From positions 1 through 64,000 of the forward strand of contig JANEZZ010001485.1 in assembly GCA_026122225.1 (NCBI GenBank): a stretch of DNA of 64,000 bases, in the 5' to 3' direction. The position numbers and the translations under genes are program-made. Of this stretch, positions 23,691 to 34,372 are shown one piece after another (the first letter of the stretch is position 1; each line of letters opens with the position of its first letter). The notes below the pieces were generated by a model. The model was not told where the DNA came from. It worked only from the letters and a program-made list of their open reading frames with translations, and made no database searches. Source of the DNA: Heloderma charlesbogerti. Taxonomy: Eukaryota; Chordata; Lepidosauria; Squamata; Helodermatidae.

Positions 23691-26600
23691 CCACTGCTGG
23701 CCCAGGACATTTTGCTGCCTGAGGAGACCAGCCAATGCCTCCCAGTTCCCAAGGCTGATCTGGGTCAGTCACTACCACTCAGCCTAACTTATTTCACAGT
23801 ATTGTGAGGGTAAAAATGGGGAGGAAAGTCAGAACATAAATGTAATAAAATGAAGTAATTTTATACTAGAAAAACACAATTGTCTGACACCATGTTCTTA
23901 ATAAGCCTCCTTGCATTTTAAATGGACCTCTGTGAATTGCATTACTGTGTGCACATATTTACATGCATTTGTGCTAGAGAGGGGAAGCATCCTGCTCCCT
24001 GCTTGTGTATTTGTTTTATACAGACCTGGGGAGGGAGCCTGAAGTCCAGCACCAACTTTTACAACTCACATTAAACATTCAGAATCTCTGAAACCTCTTG
24101 CTTTCTTATGACCCACCCATCCTCACACAACAAGGCCTTTACACAGAGTCACATCTGTCCTCTTCCCTTAAGCCTTCAATCCTAGGCATATTTACTTGGG
24201 AGTAAGTCCCACTGAATTCAGTGAGATTTACTTCTTAGTTGACCTATAGGATTGCTACATATCTCAACAACCTCTACACTTTCTCTCTTATAAATACACC
24301 ACCACTGTCTCCAGAGAATATAGCAACAGAGAGAAAACAATTTGTGCTGATGTCCAGATTTCAAGAAAGGAGTGGGATGGAGAGAGCAATAATTTTGATG
24401 ATGATAATGAATTGAATAGTCCCCCCCCCTCCACTGTTTTAAAAAGTTGACATGCCGGATTGCACTGAGCTGGCTCCTCCAGGTAAGCAGGCCAGCACAA
24501 GTGCACACCGCGCGCACACACACACTCACTCACCTCTCTCCTCCCCTCCCCTCTTTTTTAGCTTAATGAAAATTAAGCCAATGACCAAGCCAGTACCGCA
24601 CTGATGGGAGACAACCCCATCAGCAAAAAGACCCCTCCTTGTGGATGGAAGCGGTCTTCTCCAATTGGATAGTACAGGCTCAGCGCTTGCACTGAGCAAA
24701 TTTGATATTATTATTATTGTATTATTATTATTATTATTAATATGCCTCAAGGCAGCATGCTCAGCCAGAGAAGCTGGGCATCCTTAGAGCGTTTCAAGGC
24801 TCTGCAAGTGCATGAGCATCCTCAGTTGAAGAAAGGAAGCTGTCGCACTGGGAAAGGATGCTCTCAACATGGGGCAGGCACAGCTGCAGTTGCCATGGCC
24901 ACTGCTGAAGGTCGCTGCAAAAGGATGTGCCTCGGCTAAGTGTTGTTTCTTAAATAACAGTAGGCGATTTGGCAGGGCTGTAAGAAATGGTCTTCCTTTT
25001 CTCCTCTTTTTTTCATTTTTCATGATTCCTGGGCGGGCTCTGCCTCTCCTGCCCTTAAAGACCTACTGCCCCTGGCCTTATCAGATGATCTCCCCATGGT
25101 TTTCAGTTTTGATAATGGGATGATGGCGATCTGGGTATGGAGGTAAAGGTTGTCCATTTGTCACTGAGGGATCACAACCAGGGGGGTTTCTCCATGAGAA
25201 CAGAAGAGAAGCGAATGGACAATTATTCAGATTTTTTCAAGGGCCAGATTTTGTGTGTTTTGGTCCAGACAGGGCTCCATGAGTGAGTGCACCGCACCAG
25301 TATCAGTTGCTTCACAGAACATACTTCCAGGTCGGTGGGGGGATTGCAGTAAATGTCATCAGACTGGCAGGGGCTGCGCAACCCAGAAGAGAGTCTCTCC
25401 CCCCACACACACACCATCCAGGCTTTCCTTTCTCCTTCAGCTGATGCTCCCATTATAATGTGATGGATCAAACCTTAGCACTACTTACTGCCTTACACCA
25501 ACAACCTGAATGTTAAGCAAACACAGCTGCAGATCCTTTGCTACTCTATAAAATCCTGGGAGGTCTCCTCCCATGACATGGTCTTGCCAAAATTCAGTCT
25601 CTTTCTCTCTCTTTTCCCCACCAATTAATTACTTCCTTTCCACAAAGCAAAGTAAAGACACACAACATGGACATTTATGGAACAAGGCTCATTGACCAAA
25701 ATGGATATTACTTCTGAGGAGACACCTGTTTCCTCAAGCTATGCCCAATTCCACCAATTACTTTTCTCCCTTTCCCCTCAAAAAGCATTACCTCACTTTG
25801 TCACTAGTTTGCATTTGTCCAGCAACACTTACACCCCCTATCTCCCTATGTGATTATCATGCAATTGCTCTATCACGCAATTTTGCAATTCTATGATAGA
25901 GCAACTGCTTGAGAGAGGCATAGTGAGATGGAAGAAATCACCCATCCTGAAAGGAAGTAGTGAAACAAATATACCTATAAAGATGTTTTGAATGTCACTG
26001 TGTCCCTATGATGCATTTGTCCAGCAATACCGGTACACCCATCACACCATCTCCCATTTTCCCACTATTCCTATACACCCTATCTCACTATCACACAATA
26101 GTGTGAGAGTAAGATAGTGACACAGGGGTGTAGGTATTGCAGACAAAAGTGCTGTTTCGCTTCAATGCTTTACTTTTTAAAAGAAAAAAGGTACAGGCTT
26201 CCCAGAGCTAGGGGTGTATGGATTCCCCACCATCTGTCTTGGTGGGGAATCTGTGGGCGGGGGGAGGCAATTGGTTCCTCCCCCCCAGAATCCTCCAGAG
26301 TGGGTCCACTCCGTGAGGATTCTGGGTGGTGGGGAACTGGCTTGGGGGCTGCTTACCTTCATTCCTGCCAGCCACAGCCGTTCGCCTCCTCCCTGTCCTG
26401 GTGATGGCCATGTCTTTTCTTTTTTTAAAAAAAAAAAGCCATCGGCAGGATGTGCCCATACACTTATATGCAAAATAGAGCCATGAATCTTGCTTATAAG
26501 CCTATAGTCACATAGACGTAGACATAAGATTTATGACTCTATTTGCATCGAAGTCTATGGGCACATCCTGCCGATCGCCATTTTTTCTCTTTTTTTTTAA

Positions 26601-28297
26601 AGACATGGCAATCGGCAGGGACAGGGAGGGGGAGAATGGCTCTGGCTGGCAAGAAGAAGCCGAGTGCTGTTCCGCCTCCAGTCCTCCTGGAGTGGAGGTA
26701 AGTGGTCCTGATCCGCTGCAGATTCCTGAGGATGGATTCCAAAGAATCCTGCCTCATTTGAATCCACAGCAGAATTCTCTGACATCCCTACCCAGAGCAC
26801 ACCTACACTTTTGGGGGGATAGCCACCAGAGTTTAGTGGTAGGCAAGGTGAAATAAATGCCAAGAGGTAGCTCAGAACTCTGATGGCCAGCAGTGAAATG
26901 GCAGAAACGTGGGGGACACACAGGTGGGGAAAACATTGGGGAAACACCCCTTGCCTGGGGTCAGTGAAGTCATGGCCAGGTGAAAGACACACCACCGGGC
27001 AGGGCTACCATTCTAGAGTAAACATGGAATGGGGGTGCACACCACAACAGAAGAGTGGCCAATCCAAATTAAGGAAACCAATCGGACTAAAAGTAGTCTC
27101 AGAAGAACTGTTTTTTCTGCGATAAGCTCCAGGGTGGCTGCAGGATGGCCAGGACGTCATGCATCCCTAACAACCTCCAAACACAGCCACCTCAGAGTAA
27201 ATCACTCATGGAGAACCCCCCTGCCCCGCCATGTAAGCACATCCATTTAAATGTAAGTAGAACTCTCCAGGCAATTGGGAATTCTGCAGACAGCCTAAGA
27301 TACCATGTTGAGGCATAATGCTTGAACAGGCCGCATCAGCCTGGAAGTCTCTCTGCAGATTAGAGGTCCACATGTGGAGAGCCAAGATGTTCAAGAGAAT
27401 GTCCTCTTTACCAAATGGGTGTTTTCCCTATGTCATTCTAGCTTCACCCTTTCCTGAGACATTTCCAGCTTTACAATAGTTCCGTGGATGGAGCTTATTT
27501 CGATGAGAATGGGGAACTGGCATCTGACTTTTTTATTGTGAACTGGGTGATATTTCCAAACAAGTCCACTGCTAGAGTGGAAGTTGGGACTATAGAGAGA
27601 CAGGCCTCCTCGGAGATCAAGTTCACCATTGATCAGAAGGCCATTGGCTGGCCCAAGCTGTTGAACCAGGTGGGAAAAACTTTGATGCCTTTTAATATCT
27701 CTTCCCAGGCAATCCTATACATGTCTAATGCAAAGCTTGTCCCATTGAGGTCAATAAGGCTTGGTCATTAAGTTCAGTGGGGCTTACTCCCAGGTAGGTG
27801 GGCATAGGATTGCAGCCTGAACTTCTAACAGTTCATTAGCTATTGTATATAACACTTTAGCAATGTGATTTCCAAATCCATTAATTCATACTGAAATAAC
27901 ATAGTGACTATGGTTTAGCATGATTATACGGAAACTCTGAAGTCCTGCTGAGAAGTATGCCAGGCCAGTGCTCCTCTCACTGTTTCAGGGCATATTTGAA
28001 ATGTTCCAAACTGTTGTGGGAGCTGTCACAAAATGGCATCCATGAGGGGGTGTGCCCATTCTCAAAATGGCTGCTCTGGTGAGCATGGCCATGACAAAAC
28101 ACCAATTTCACAGAAGGGAGCAGAGAGAGCAGGGAAGCAGGATCATGAAGGGATTGATCCCCCTGCCTCCCATCATGCATGACATTGTATGGCGATGTCT
28201 GGGTATCCTCTGTTGGGCAGGACCCAAAAATTGCCTTAAGTTATGGGTATCTTGTGTGAATGTAGTGGCAGTGTGTGTGTGTGGGTGGTGTGTGTGT

Positions 28298-28335
<38 letters not shown>

Positions 28336-31300
28336 AGCTGACTGAATTCAGACAACACACCAGAGTAAGGTAGGTCTCTCTCTCTCTCTCTCTCTCTCTC
28401 AATCTCTCTCCATTTTTGAAGGTGTTAAATGTCTTCATAAACTCCTTTTTGGATCCCATATTTTGGCTTTTTTGTTTTAACCCCCCCCTCCGCCACCATC
28501 TTGAGTGTCTTTTGCCATTTTATTTCTTAAATGCACCCTATAATCCTTCAGTATTATACAAGCCCACGACCACAGACTCTCAGCTTTGCAGGTATGCTTT
28601 CTCATGCTTAATCCTGAGTAATCCAGACCTCCTTACGAGAGAGCAGAAATGTATAAGTGGATTTTTGTGCTGTGCACATTCTCACAGTTACTTCTGAATA
28701 GGCATGAAAGGGGGTCCATTGCATCTGATGAAGTGGACGGTGCCCAGAAAACTTAGGCCAGCATGAATTCATCAGTCTTTATGGTGCCCCCAACGAGGCA
28801 CTTCATTGCCATTAAAAGAAAGAGGTGGAATTTGGATGTTGTCACAATTTGTTGTCGGGTTACAAAAACTGCCTTTCTGTGTGGCTCTGATGATATCATC
28901 AGCATTATCATCATCATCGTGTTGCTGCTCCCACTGTCCTGTCCTTAAGGTCAGTTGAGGCTCTCTGAAAAAGGAGTTGGTGCTGTTAAAACAGGAGAAC
29001 CTGGGCTGAAACCAAATTAATATTTTTGTGTGATTTATTTTTGTTTTTGCTATGTACAAAAAGGTGGATTAGGGATGCTGTGAGAACTTAATCCTCCTCC
29101 TCATTTTCTGTGAGTGTGTAAATCCCCCCCACTGTTTTGCACCATTGATCTTAAAGCCACTTCAAACCCTGTGCAATGGGAATTGTTGCTGAATCGTGAG
29201 AATATGAATACGAAGGTGTGCTTTTGCATGGATGCGTGAATCGCCACCACCCACTTTGCACTCATGATCTTAAAGCTCCTATGCCTCAGTTTCCCATTTC
29301 TGAGGAATTTTGTTGCTGGCTTTAATGATTTAAAAGAGCGTTCTCTCTCTGATAGTGCCCTGGCTTTGACTATGGTGTCCCTGCTCCCCACATCTCCCCC
29401 AATGTTAGTGGGAGGCATCAGCCTCGACTGACTGAAACCAAACAAGTTCTGGCTCCTTCTCAGAATTCACTTATCCACTGGACTATAAGTAAAGTTTTTT
29501 CACATCACCTGCTACATGATACATTTCACTAGAGATGCTAGGTCTTGACCATGAGAATTTCTGCATCGTAGGTATGGGCTCTACGACAGTGACAAAATCC
29601 TTCCCCAAGATCTCTCTCCTCTCTCTTTCTTTCCCTCCTCAGTGGGAAGGATGGGGTTACACCCCAATGTGAGTTTTCTGAATGTAATCACTGATTTGAC
29701 TTCCTTAAGTCTGGTTTTCATTCCGGTACAATGTTTCACTAACAAACTAAATTTATGCTGTTTCCTACTCTATAATTTCCACCAACTTAAATATAACTTG
29801 TGGCCTAACTAATTTTTCTGGATGTTTCTTATCTTCTTGGATAGACTGTGCCTTTTTCTAGATGTACTGAAAGTTGTCAGCCTGGGTTTGCCAAGATGAT
29901 TCAGGAAGGAGAGCCCATCTGTTGCTATGCTTGTGCCCCATGTGCAGAAGGAACCATCTCCACTCAGGAAGGTAGGAGACTCAGGAGCAAAGAGCAGATC
30001 TTTCAGAATAGGGCACACTAGGGATGGCAGAGAATTCCTCCACGGATCACAGTGAGGCCAAATGCCAGTGCATTCGGCCCCCCGAACTCTGTGGCGGAAT
30101 GGCCCGCCACCCCCCCGCTCCCTCGCGGATCCCCCCCCGGGACGATACTCACCTGGGGCGGATTGTCCAGGCGGCAGCGGCTGTGGCGGCTGGTCTTCCG
30201 ACCAGCTGCCGCCACCGCCATTTCCACTCTTGTGAAAAAAAAAGAAAAAGAAGAAAAAGAAAGACATGATATGCTACATAAAGATGTACGTAGCCTATCA
30301 TGACTAGGTTAAAAAAAATAAACAAACACGACGTGATAGGCTATGTAAATGTTTACGTAGCCTATCATGGCTGGGTGGGTTAAAAAAACAACAACCTGCA
30401 TTCGCAAATGGCGGGGAAATGTTTGTTTACGTAGACTAAGACGGCGAAAATAAGGGGAATGCAAATAGGGTAGTGTCTACGCTATTTGCGTTCCCCTTAT
30501 TTTCGCTGTCTTAGTCTACGTAAATGTTTACGCAGATAAGGAACGCAAATGGTGGTGCCCATGGGCACCGCCATTTGCGTACATGGGTTTTTTTCTTTTA
30601 AATCAGCCGTGATAGTCTACGTAAACATTTATGTCACCTATCACAGTATTTTAAAAAAATCTAGCCGTGATAGGCTACGTAAATCTTTACGTAGCCTATC
30701 ACATTTTTTTTTTTTTTTAATGGAAATGGTGGTGGTGGCAGCCGGTCGGAAGCTCGGCCGCCCCAGGCGCTGCTGAACCACCGCCGAACTGCCGCCCGAG
30801 CCGCCGCCGCCAGGAGAATTCACCCAAGGTAAGCCCCGTCCGGGGGGGCGGGGGGGCAGACCGTTTTGCCACCTATTTTGGGGGGCCAAATGCGCTGGCA
30901 TTCGGCCTCCCCGAGATCCGTGGCGAAATTCTCTGACATCCCTAAGGGGAATGCAAATAGCGTAGCGGGCGCTATTTGCGTCCCTTTTGGATTCGCCATT
31001 TTATCCTACGAAAAACTTTACGTAGGCTAAAACAGCGAATCAAAAGGGGATGCAAATAGCGCCCGCTATGCTATTTGCGTTCCCCTTTATTTTTGCCATC
31101 ATAATCTATGTAAATATTCATGTAGATTAAGAGGGCAAAAATAAGGAATGCAAATGGTGGCGGCCGTAGCCGCCGCCATTCGCGTACACTTTTTTTTTTT
31201 TACCCAGAGCCCTCCGTGGCCAGAAATCTGGCTGCGGATGGCTCTGGCCTGGCTGGGCCTGGCCAGCTGCTCTGCGGAGCTTCCACGGAGCACAGCTGGC

Positions 31301-34300
31301 CGCGGAGGATTCCGGGGGGAGGAACAGAGTGCCTCCCCCCTGGTGAGGATTCCAGGGGGAGGGACGGAACGCCTCCCCCCCATCAACATAATCCGCGAAC
31401 AGGTAAGTGACTTTCGTACATCCCTAGGGCACACACATTCACTGACATGTTTTATGCTGGCTCGTTGTAGGCACTGGTTCCTTTCTGGCTGTTTTAATAG
31501 TTACTGATTAATGTGTTCACTAACTAATTTCACAAAGGGAGTTGAAAGAAATATCCTGAAGTAATGGAGTATATGGGGAAAGCAGCCTGCTTCCAAAGAA
31601 ACCTGATGTGCACTCACACATAAAGCTCATTGCAGTAATCCAGTTTTGTAGTGACCAAAGCATGGAATACTATGGTCAAGTTACCCCTGTCCAGGTGGTC
31701 TCATCATAACTCTCTTACATGCCAGAGCTATTTTTTGGCGTACCTAGCCACTGAAGACAGCTGTGCCTCCATTGTGGGGATGGCGGAGAATTCTGCCATG
31801 GATTTCAGTGAGGCCGAATGCACTGGCATTCGCCCCCCCCCCGAAATCCATGGCGGAATGGCCTCCCATCCCCCGCCAACCCCACGGAATCCCCCCAGAA
31901 TGAAATGTACCTGGGGCTCCGGTGGCAGCGGCTCCGGCGGCAGTGGCTCGTCTTTCGGCTGGCTGCTGCGGCCGCCATTTGCATCCTGCCAAGCTGCTGT
32001 GATAGGCGACATAAGTATTTATGTAGCCTATCATGGCAAAGAGCAGGGACGCAAACGGCAGCTGCTACATCATTTGCGCCACTGCTCTCTCCGTGATAGG
32101 CTACGTAAGTATTTACTTAGCCTATCATGGTAGAGGCAGCCACGCAAATGGCGGCCACTACGTGTGCACCCCTGTTTGCGCCCCTGCTCTCTGCTGTGAT
32201 AGGCTATGTAAATACTTACGTAGCCTATCACAGTAGCCTGGCAGGACACAAATGGCGGCTGCTACGGTGGCCGCCATTTGTGTCCAAAGCAGCCGGCCGT
32301 GGCTGGAACCCGGCTGCTGATGGCCCTGGCTGGTAGCTCCGCGGAGCCGCAGCGGAGCAGAGCTGGCCCAGGGAGGATTCCGGGGGGAAGGACGGAGTAC
32401 CTCCTCCCCACCGCGAATCCAAGCTGCGAAAAGGTAAGTGACTTTCGTACATCCCTACTCCATTGGCAGTGCTGGTTCGATGCACACAGTCAGACTACAC
32501 AGCTGCTCCTTCAGGGGGAGAGTAACCCAATCCAGAGGAGGCAACTGGCCATATTCCTGGACACAGGACCCACTCACCCACAGAGTGACTTTGACAGGTA
32601 GAGAATCCAGTATCTCAGGCAAGGGCCTTTCCTGGACCTTCTTTCTGGGATCCTTTTTGCTTGGTGATGCACTGGGGTCTTGTATCCCTAGTGACCTCCA
32701 AATGCAGCCAGCTCAGAGTGAATTGCTCAGGGGGAAATTCCCCCCATGTAAACACTTTCCTAATCTCTGGACACAAGCAGAGCCACATTCGTTGACATCA
32801 ATGGACCATCAAGTCCAGCATCCCCTTCCCAAAGGGGCCAACCAGCTACCTCTGAGAAGCCCACAAGCCAGACATGAAGGCAACAGACTTCTCCTGTTTT
32901 ACTATAAGCAGCTGGCATGCAGAGCCAGCTGGATTTGTATCTATAGGACGTATGTCTGTATTTATTATTTGTTTATTCCAAGTATATTTTTATCCTCCTC
33001 ATCAGCAAAAAAGAAAGCTCCCAGAGCAACTTCACTGAATCAGAAAAATGGGGAACCATCCATATAGCCATTATGATTATAAGATACCAATAGATCTAAC
33101 CTCCATGAATGTATCTAATCCTTCTTGTAAGCTACAAGCCACCATCAAATATTGTTGCATGGAATTCGGCAGCATGGCATCTTCTCATCCCTAATTCATG
33201 AGGTCAATTTTTGCTCTCTCCCCCATCCTTGTCTCATCTTCCTCTGACGGCATATATGCTTTCACCCACTAACGTATATTTTAAAGCAGGGCTGGGCAGG
33301 AAATAGATCTCCAGATGTTTGGGACAGTCAGTCTCCAGAAGCCCCAGCTAGCATGGCCAATAGCCAGGAATGCTCAGAATAGTAGTCCAAAAGATTGTCA
33401 GGGCACGACCCTTAGGATAAGGATGAATTAGTGATGCTGCAGCTGCTCTTCTTTTTTTCAGATGCAGACCATTGCAACAAGTGTCCAGATGATCAACATC
33501 CAAATGAAGACCGGGATCAATGCGTTCCTAAACTTAGAAACTTCCTCTCTTACAAAGGACCCTTGGGGATTATCCTAGCTCTCTGTTCCCTTTTGCTGTC
33601 CCTAACCACTGGTCTTCTTTTATGCATCTTCATTAAATATCGAGAAACTCCAGTGGTCAAAGCCAACAACCGTGACCTCACCTACATGCTCCTCATCTCC
33701 CTCCTGCTTTCCTTCTTGTCCTCCTTTCTATTCATCGGTCAACCCCAGAAGGTGACCTGCCTTCTCCGACAATCTGCCTTCAGCATCATCTTCTCAGTCG
33801 CTGTCTCTTCTTTGTTGGCCAAAACTATCATGGTGGTAGTGGCGTTTCTAGCCACAAAACCAGGAAACAGGATGAGGAAATGGCTGGGGAAAAGTTTAGC
33901 AAATTCCATTGTGATTTCTTGCTCTGGTGTTCAAGTGGGCATCTGCATGATCTGGCTGGGAATCTCTCCTCCATTCCCAGACTCCGACATGCATTCCCAG
34001 ACTGGGCACATCATCCTGCAATGTAACGAAGGGTCTGCTGTCATGTTTTATACTGCCCTTGGCTACATGGGCTTTCTGGCTGCCATCTGTTTCACAGTGG
34101 CTTCCCTAGCCAGGAAGCTGCCTGGGACATTCAACGAAGCCAAGCTCATCACTTTCAGCATGTTGGTGTTTTGCAGTGTTTGGGTGTCCTTTGTGCCAAC
34201 GTACCTGAGCACCAAGGGGAAATACATGGTGGCTGTGCAGGTCTTCTCTATCTTGGCCTCCAGTTTGGGATTATTGGGTTGCATCTTCATCCCCAAATGC

Positions 34301-34372
34301 TACGTTATTGTATTGAGGCCAGATCTTAATAAGAAGGAGCATCTAATGATGAAACCAAAAGATTGCACATGA
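18030..34372 (+). CDS. V2R-B: complete vomeronasal type-2 receptor, six exons
   Basis: Join(18030..18238, 19505..19796, 21790..22602, 27442..27669, 29845..29971, 33462..34372): 2580 bp, 859 residues plus stop, a normal V2R length. Every exon is open, every border is AG/GT and phases agree (2, 0, 0, 0, 1). Residues 1-16 are a Leu-rich signal peptide; about 17-514 form the Venus-flytrap (ANF_receptor-type) ligand domain; 515-580 the cysteine-rich linker; about 591-850 seven helices with the V2R signatures [19 protein letters not shown] and FIPKCY near the end. Family role: plasma-membrane pheromone/peptide receptor of basal vomeronasal neurons, G-alpha-o-coupled. Introns carry four hAT-like elements (18338, 26209, 30019, 31775). 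The start ATG was chosen because it opens the Leu-run signal peptide; an in-frame ATG further upstream would give a non-signal-like N-terminus. It is the only complete intact receptor in the window. Ligand unknown. Confidence 0.95.
18338..19228 (+). mobile_element. hAT-like palindromic element, copy 6, in V2R-B intron 1
   Basis: 891 bp; ends TCGGGATG and CATCCCTA; target duplication CTATCAAG (18330-18337) / CTATTAAG (19229-19236). The paralogous intron of V2R-D at about 58508-58516 has the single uninterrupted site (GTATTAAG), direct evidence for insertion at this point. It contains hairpins 18557-18600, about 18867-18908 and 18926-18963, the central palindrome, an inverted donor motif CTTACCTTTC near 18358, and CCCCAGGTAAGTCCC at about 19100-19114 on the + strand. 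Confidence 0.93.
18621..18843. repeat. Central nested palindrome of copy 6
   Basis: The arms run from GCGCATACGCAAATGGCGGC to GCCGCCATTTGCGTACGTGC, centred on GCTAATAGC near 18727. Each arm has a TTAGTCTACGTAAA-type inner palindrome and TTCCTTATTTTGGCA / AATAAGGGGAACGC spacers that pair with the opposite arm. Confidence 0.85.
19505..19796 (+). CDS. V2R-B exon 2 (ligand-binding domain)
   Basis: 292 bp; acceptor TTGTTACAG/TGTGAAA, donor CCACAG/GTATAT. It begins with the split Ser codon, then [20 protein letters not shown], continues through LGYNI and [12 protein letters not shown], and ends [11 protein letters not shown]. It matches V2R exon 2 and 58790-59081. Confidence 0.94.
19797..21221. 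other. V2R-B intron 2, 5' part
   Basis: No gene. It holds a CAA run (about 20168-20201), a short dispersed repeat with AATGGGACTTAAATC and GTAAGTCGGATTACTTTAGG (about 20290-20395), and sequence from about 20497 that is also the first recognisable part of the V2R-C relic. Confidence 0.55.
21222..21682 (-). repeat. LINE 3'-end-like dispersed repeat, inverted
   Basis: Same family as 13390-13880 but in the opposite orientation, with GACCAGACCAAAAGCCTGTC and GTCTAGTCCAGCAAAGGCC landmarks. Also found inverted at 48925-49385 in the V2R-C relic, so it predates that duplication. Confidence 0.6.
21684..21726 (-). mobile_element. 43-bp BovB 3' tail
   Basis: TTGTTGTTGTTCAGTCGTTC followed by AGTCGTGTCCGACTATTCGT, the inverted BovB 3' terminus (compare 55438-55480). 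In V2R-D the flanking sequences are about 680 bp apart (59985-60661) and collinear with V2R-C, so the tail marks a deletion in B. Confidence 0.8.
21790..22602 (+). CDS. V2R-B exon 3 (core of ligand-binding domain)
   Basis: 813 bp, 271 codons, phase 0 at both ends; acceptor TTTCCTAG/GTCAGC, donor GGCAG/GTATTC. It starts [20 protein letters not shown], then [38 protein letters not shown] and ends [10 protein letters not shown]. It is the largest ligand-domain exon and is fully open. Paralogues at 50109-50920 (broken) and 60723-61534 (1 bp short) give a direct check of the frame. Confidence 0.95.
22603..26208. other. V2R-B intron 3, 5' part
   Basis: No gene is seen; 22603-24970 aligns with 61535-64000, and from 25534 with V2R-A intron 3. 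It contains TG (23158-23189), GA (23350-23380), AC (23660-23689) and ATT (24705-24738) microsatellites, a tRNA-SINE tail (about 23745-23860) and a GACTTACTCC-type short repeat (24178-24260). Confidence 0.6.
23745..23860 (+). repeat. tRNA-SINE 3' portion
   Basis: CTGGGTCAGTCACTACCACT, then CAGCCTAAC, TGTGAGGGTAAAAATGGGGA and a terminal AATAAAAT: the body and tail of the SINE whose head is seen at 11767-11866. A duplicate is at 62755-62870. Confidence 0.65.
26209..26790 (+). mobile_element. hAT-like element, copy 7, different internal sequence
   Basis: 582 bp, TAGGGGTG...CATCCCTA with perfect target duplication CCCAGAGC (26201-26208, 26791-26798). V2R-A lacks it at the paralogous spot (about 2180). 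It shares the ends and the GAATTCTCTGACATCCCTA right terminus with the other copies, but its core is different: an inverted pair around ATCGGCAGGATGTGCCCATA (about 26449-26468 and 26562-26580) and ATGGCCATGTCTTT flanks, with no GATAGGCTACG hairpins. Confidence 0.85.
27442..27669 (+). CDS. V2R-B exon 4
   Basis: 228 bp; acceptor ATTCTAG/CTTCAC, donor AACCAG/GTGGGA. It encodes [20 protein letters not shown] to WPKLLNQ, the last part of the ligand-binding domain before the cysteine-rich linker. Open and the same length as the V2R-A exon. Confidence 0.94.
27670..29844. other. V2R-B intron 4
   Basis: No gene. It contains a GGGCTTACTCCCAGG short repeat (27765-27832), the TG/AG microsatellite at 28262-28332 with a TC run at 28375-28401, and the old dispersed repeat at about 28720-28800. 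From 28740 on it aligns closely with 3830-4942. Confidence 0.55.
28262..28401. repeat. Compound TG / AG / TC microsatellite
   Basis: A TG-rich stretch, then about 14 AG units (28302-28331), unique spacer, then about 13 TC units. The AG and TC blocks are mutually complementary and could pair. Absent from V2R-A intron 4. Confidence 0.85.
29845..29971 (+). CDS. V2R-B exon 5 (cysteine-rich linker)
   Basis: 127 bp; acceptor TTGGATAG/ACTGTG, donor GGAAG/GTAGGA. It translates to [15 protein letters not shown] then [18 protein letters not shown] and leaves one base for the split Asp codon of exon 6. It is below common ORF-length cut-offs, so it must be found by homology. Confidence 0.93.
30019..31426 (-). 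mobile_element. Composite hAT-like element, copy 8, three termini
   Basis: 1408 bp flanked by perfect GGGCACAC (30011-30018, 31427-31434). V2R-A has one intact site (about 5109-5118, AGGGCACAG). The left end is an inverted B end and the right end an inverted A end (GACTTTCGTACATCCCTA). A complete plus-strand B end (AAATTCTCTGACATCCCTA, ending 30944) lies inside, so a second copy or half copy is embedded. Donor motifs: inverted CTCACCTGGG near 30151, AAGGTAAGCC near 30825, ACAGGTAAGTGA at about 31400-31411. Many GATAGGCTACGTAA hairpins. Confidence 0.85.
31775..32457 (-). mobile_element. hAT-like palindromic element, copy 9
   Basis: 683 bp with perfect target duplication CTCCATTG (31767-31774, 32458-32465). 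Left inverted B end (TGGGGATGGCGGAGAATTC), right inverted A end (CTTTCGTACATCCCTA). It has hairpins near 31998-32036, 32091-32131 and 32193-32233, each flanked by CAAATGGC / GCAAACGGC blocks, and AAGGTAAGTGAC at 32431-32442. The long central palindrome of copies 2 and 6 is replaced by three spaced hairpins. Confidence 0.88.
32790..33135 (-). repeat. Degenerate LINE 3'-end-like repeat
   Basis: Old copy of the family at 21222-21682: ATCAAGTCCAGCATCC, GGCCAACCAGCTACC, CCATGAATGTATCTAATCC. It is strongly diverged, so older than the hAT-like copies nearby. Confidence 0.5.
33462..34372 (+). CDS. V2R-B exon 6 (seven-helix domain)
   Basis: 911 bp; acceptor CTTTTTTTCAG (ending 33461), stop TGA 34370-34372. 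It starts [20 protein letters not shown], then helix 1 from [10 protein letters not shown], loop [19 protein letters not shown], loop [13 protein letters not shown], helix 7 and [20 protein letters not shown]. About 90% identical in protein to V2R-A exon 6 by eye, most differences being conservative. Confidence 0.96.

Larger units (their letters stand above)
13690..24970. repeat. Duplicated block B (partner 52545-64000)
   Basis: Collinear from the LINE 3'-end repeat through foldback, RT LINE, V2R upstream region, exons 1-3 and into intron 3. Differences are discrete insertions: Sauria SINE, hAT-like copy 6 and BovB tail in this block; CR1 and BovB in the partner. Confidence 0.85.

Noticed and set aside
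32438..33067. 209-codon open frame upstream of V2R-B exon 6
   Set aside because: It crosses the right end of copy 9 and a decayed LINE-like repeat; not conserved in V2R-A intron 5 and no domain is seen.
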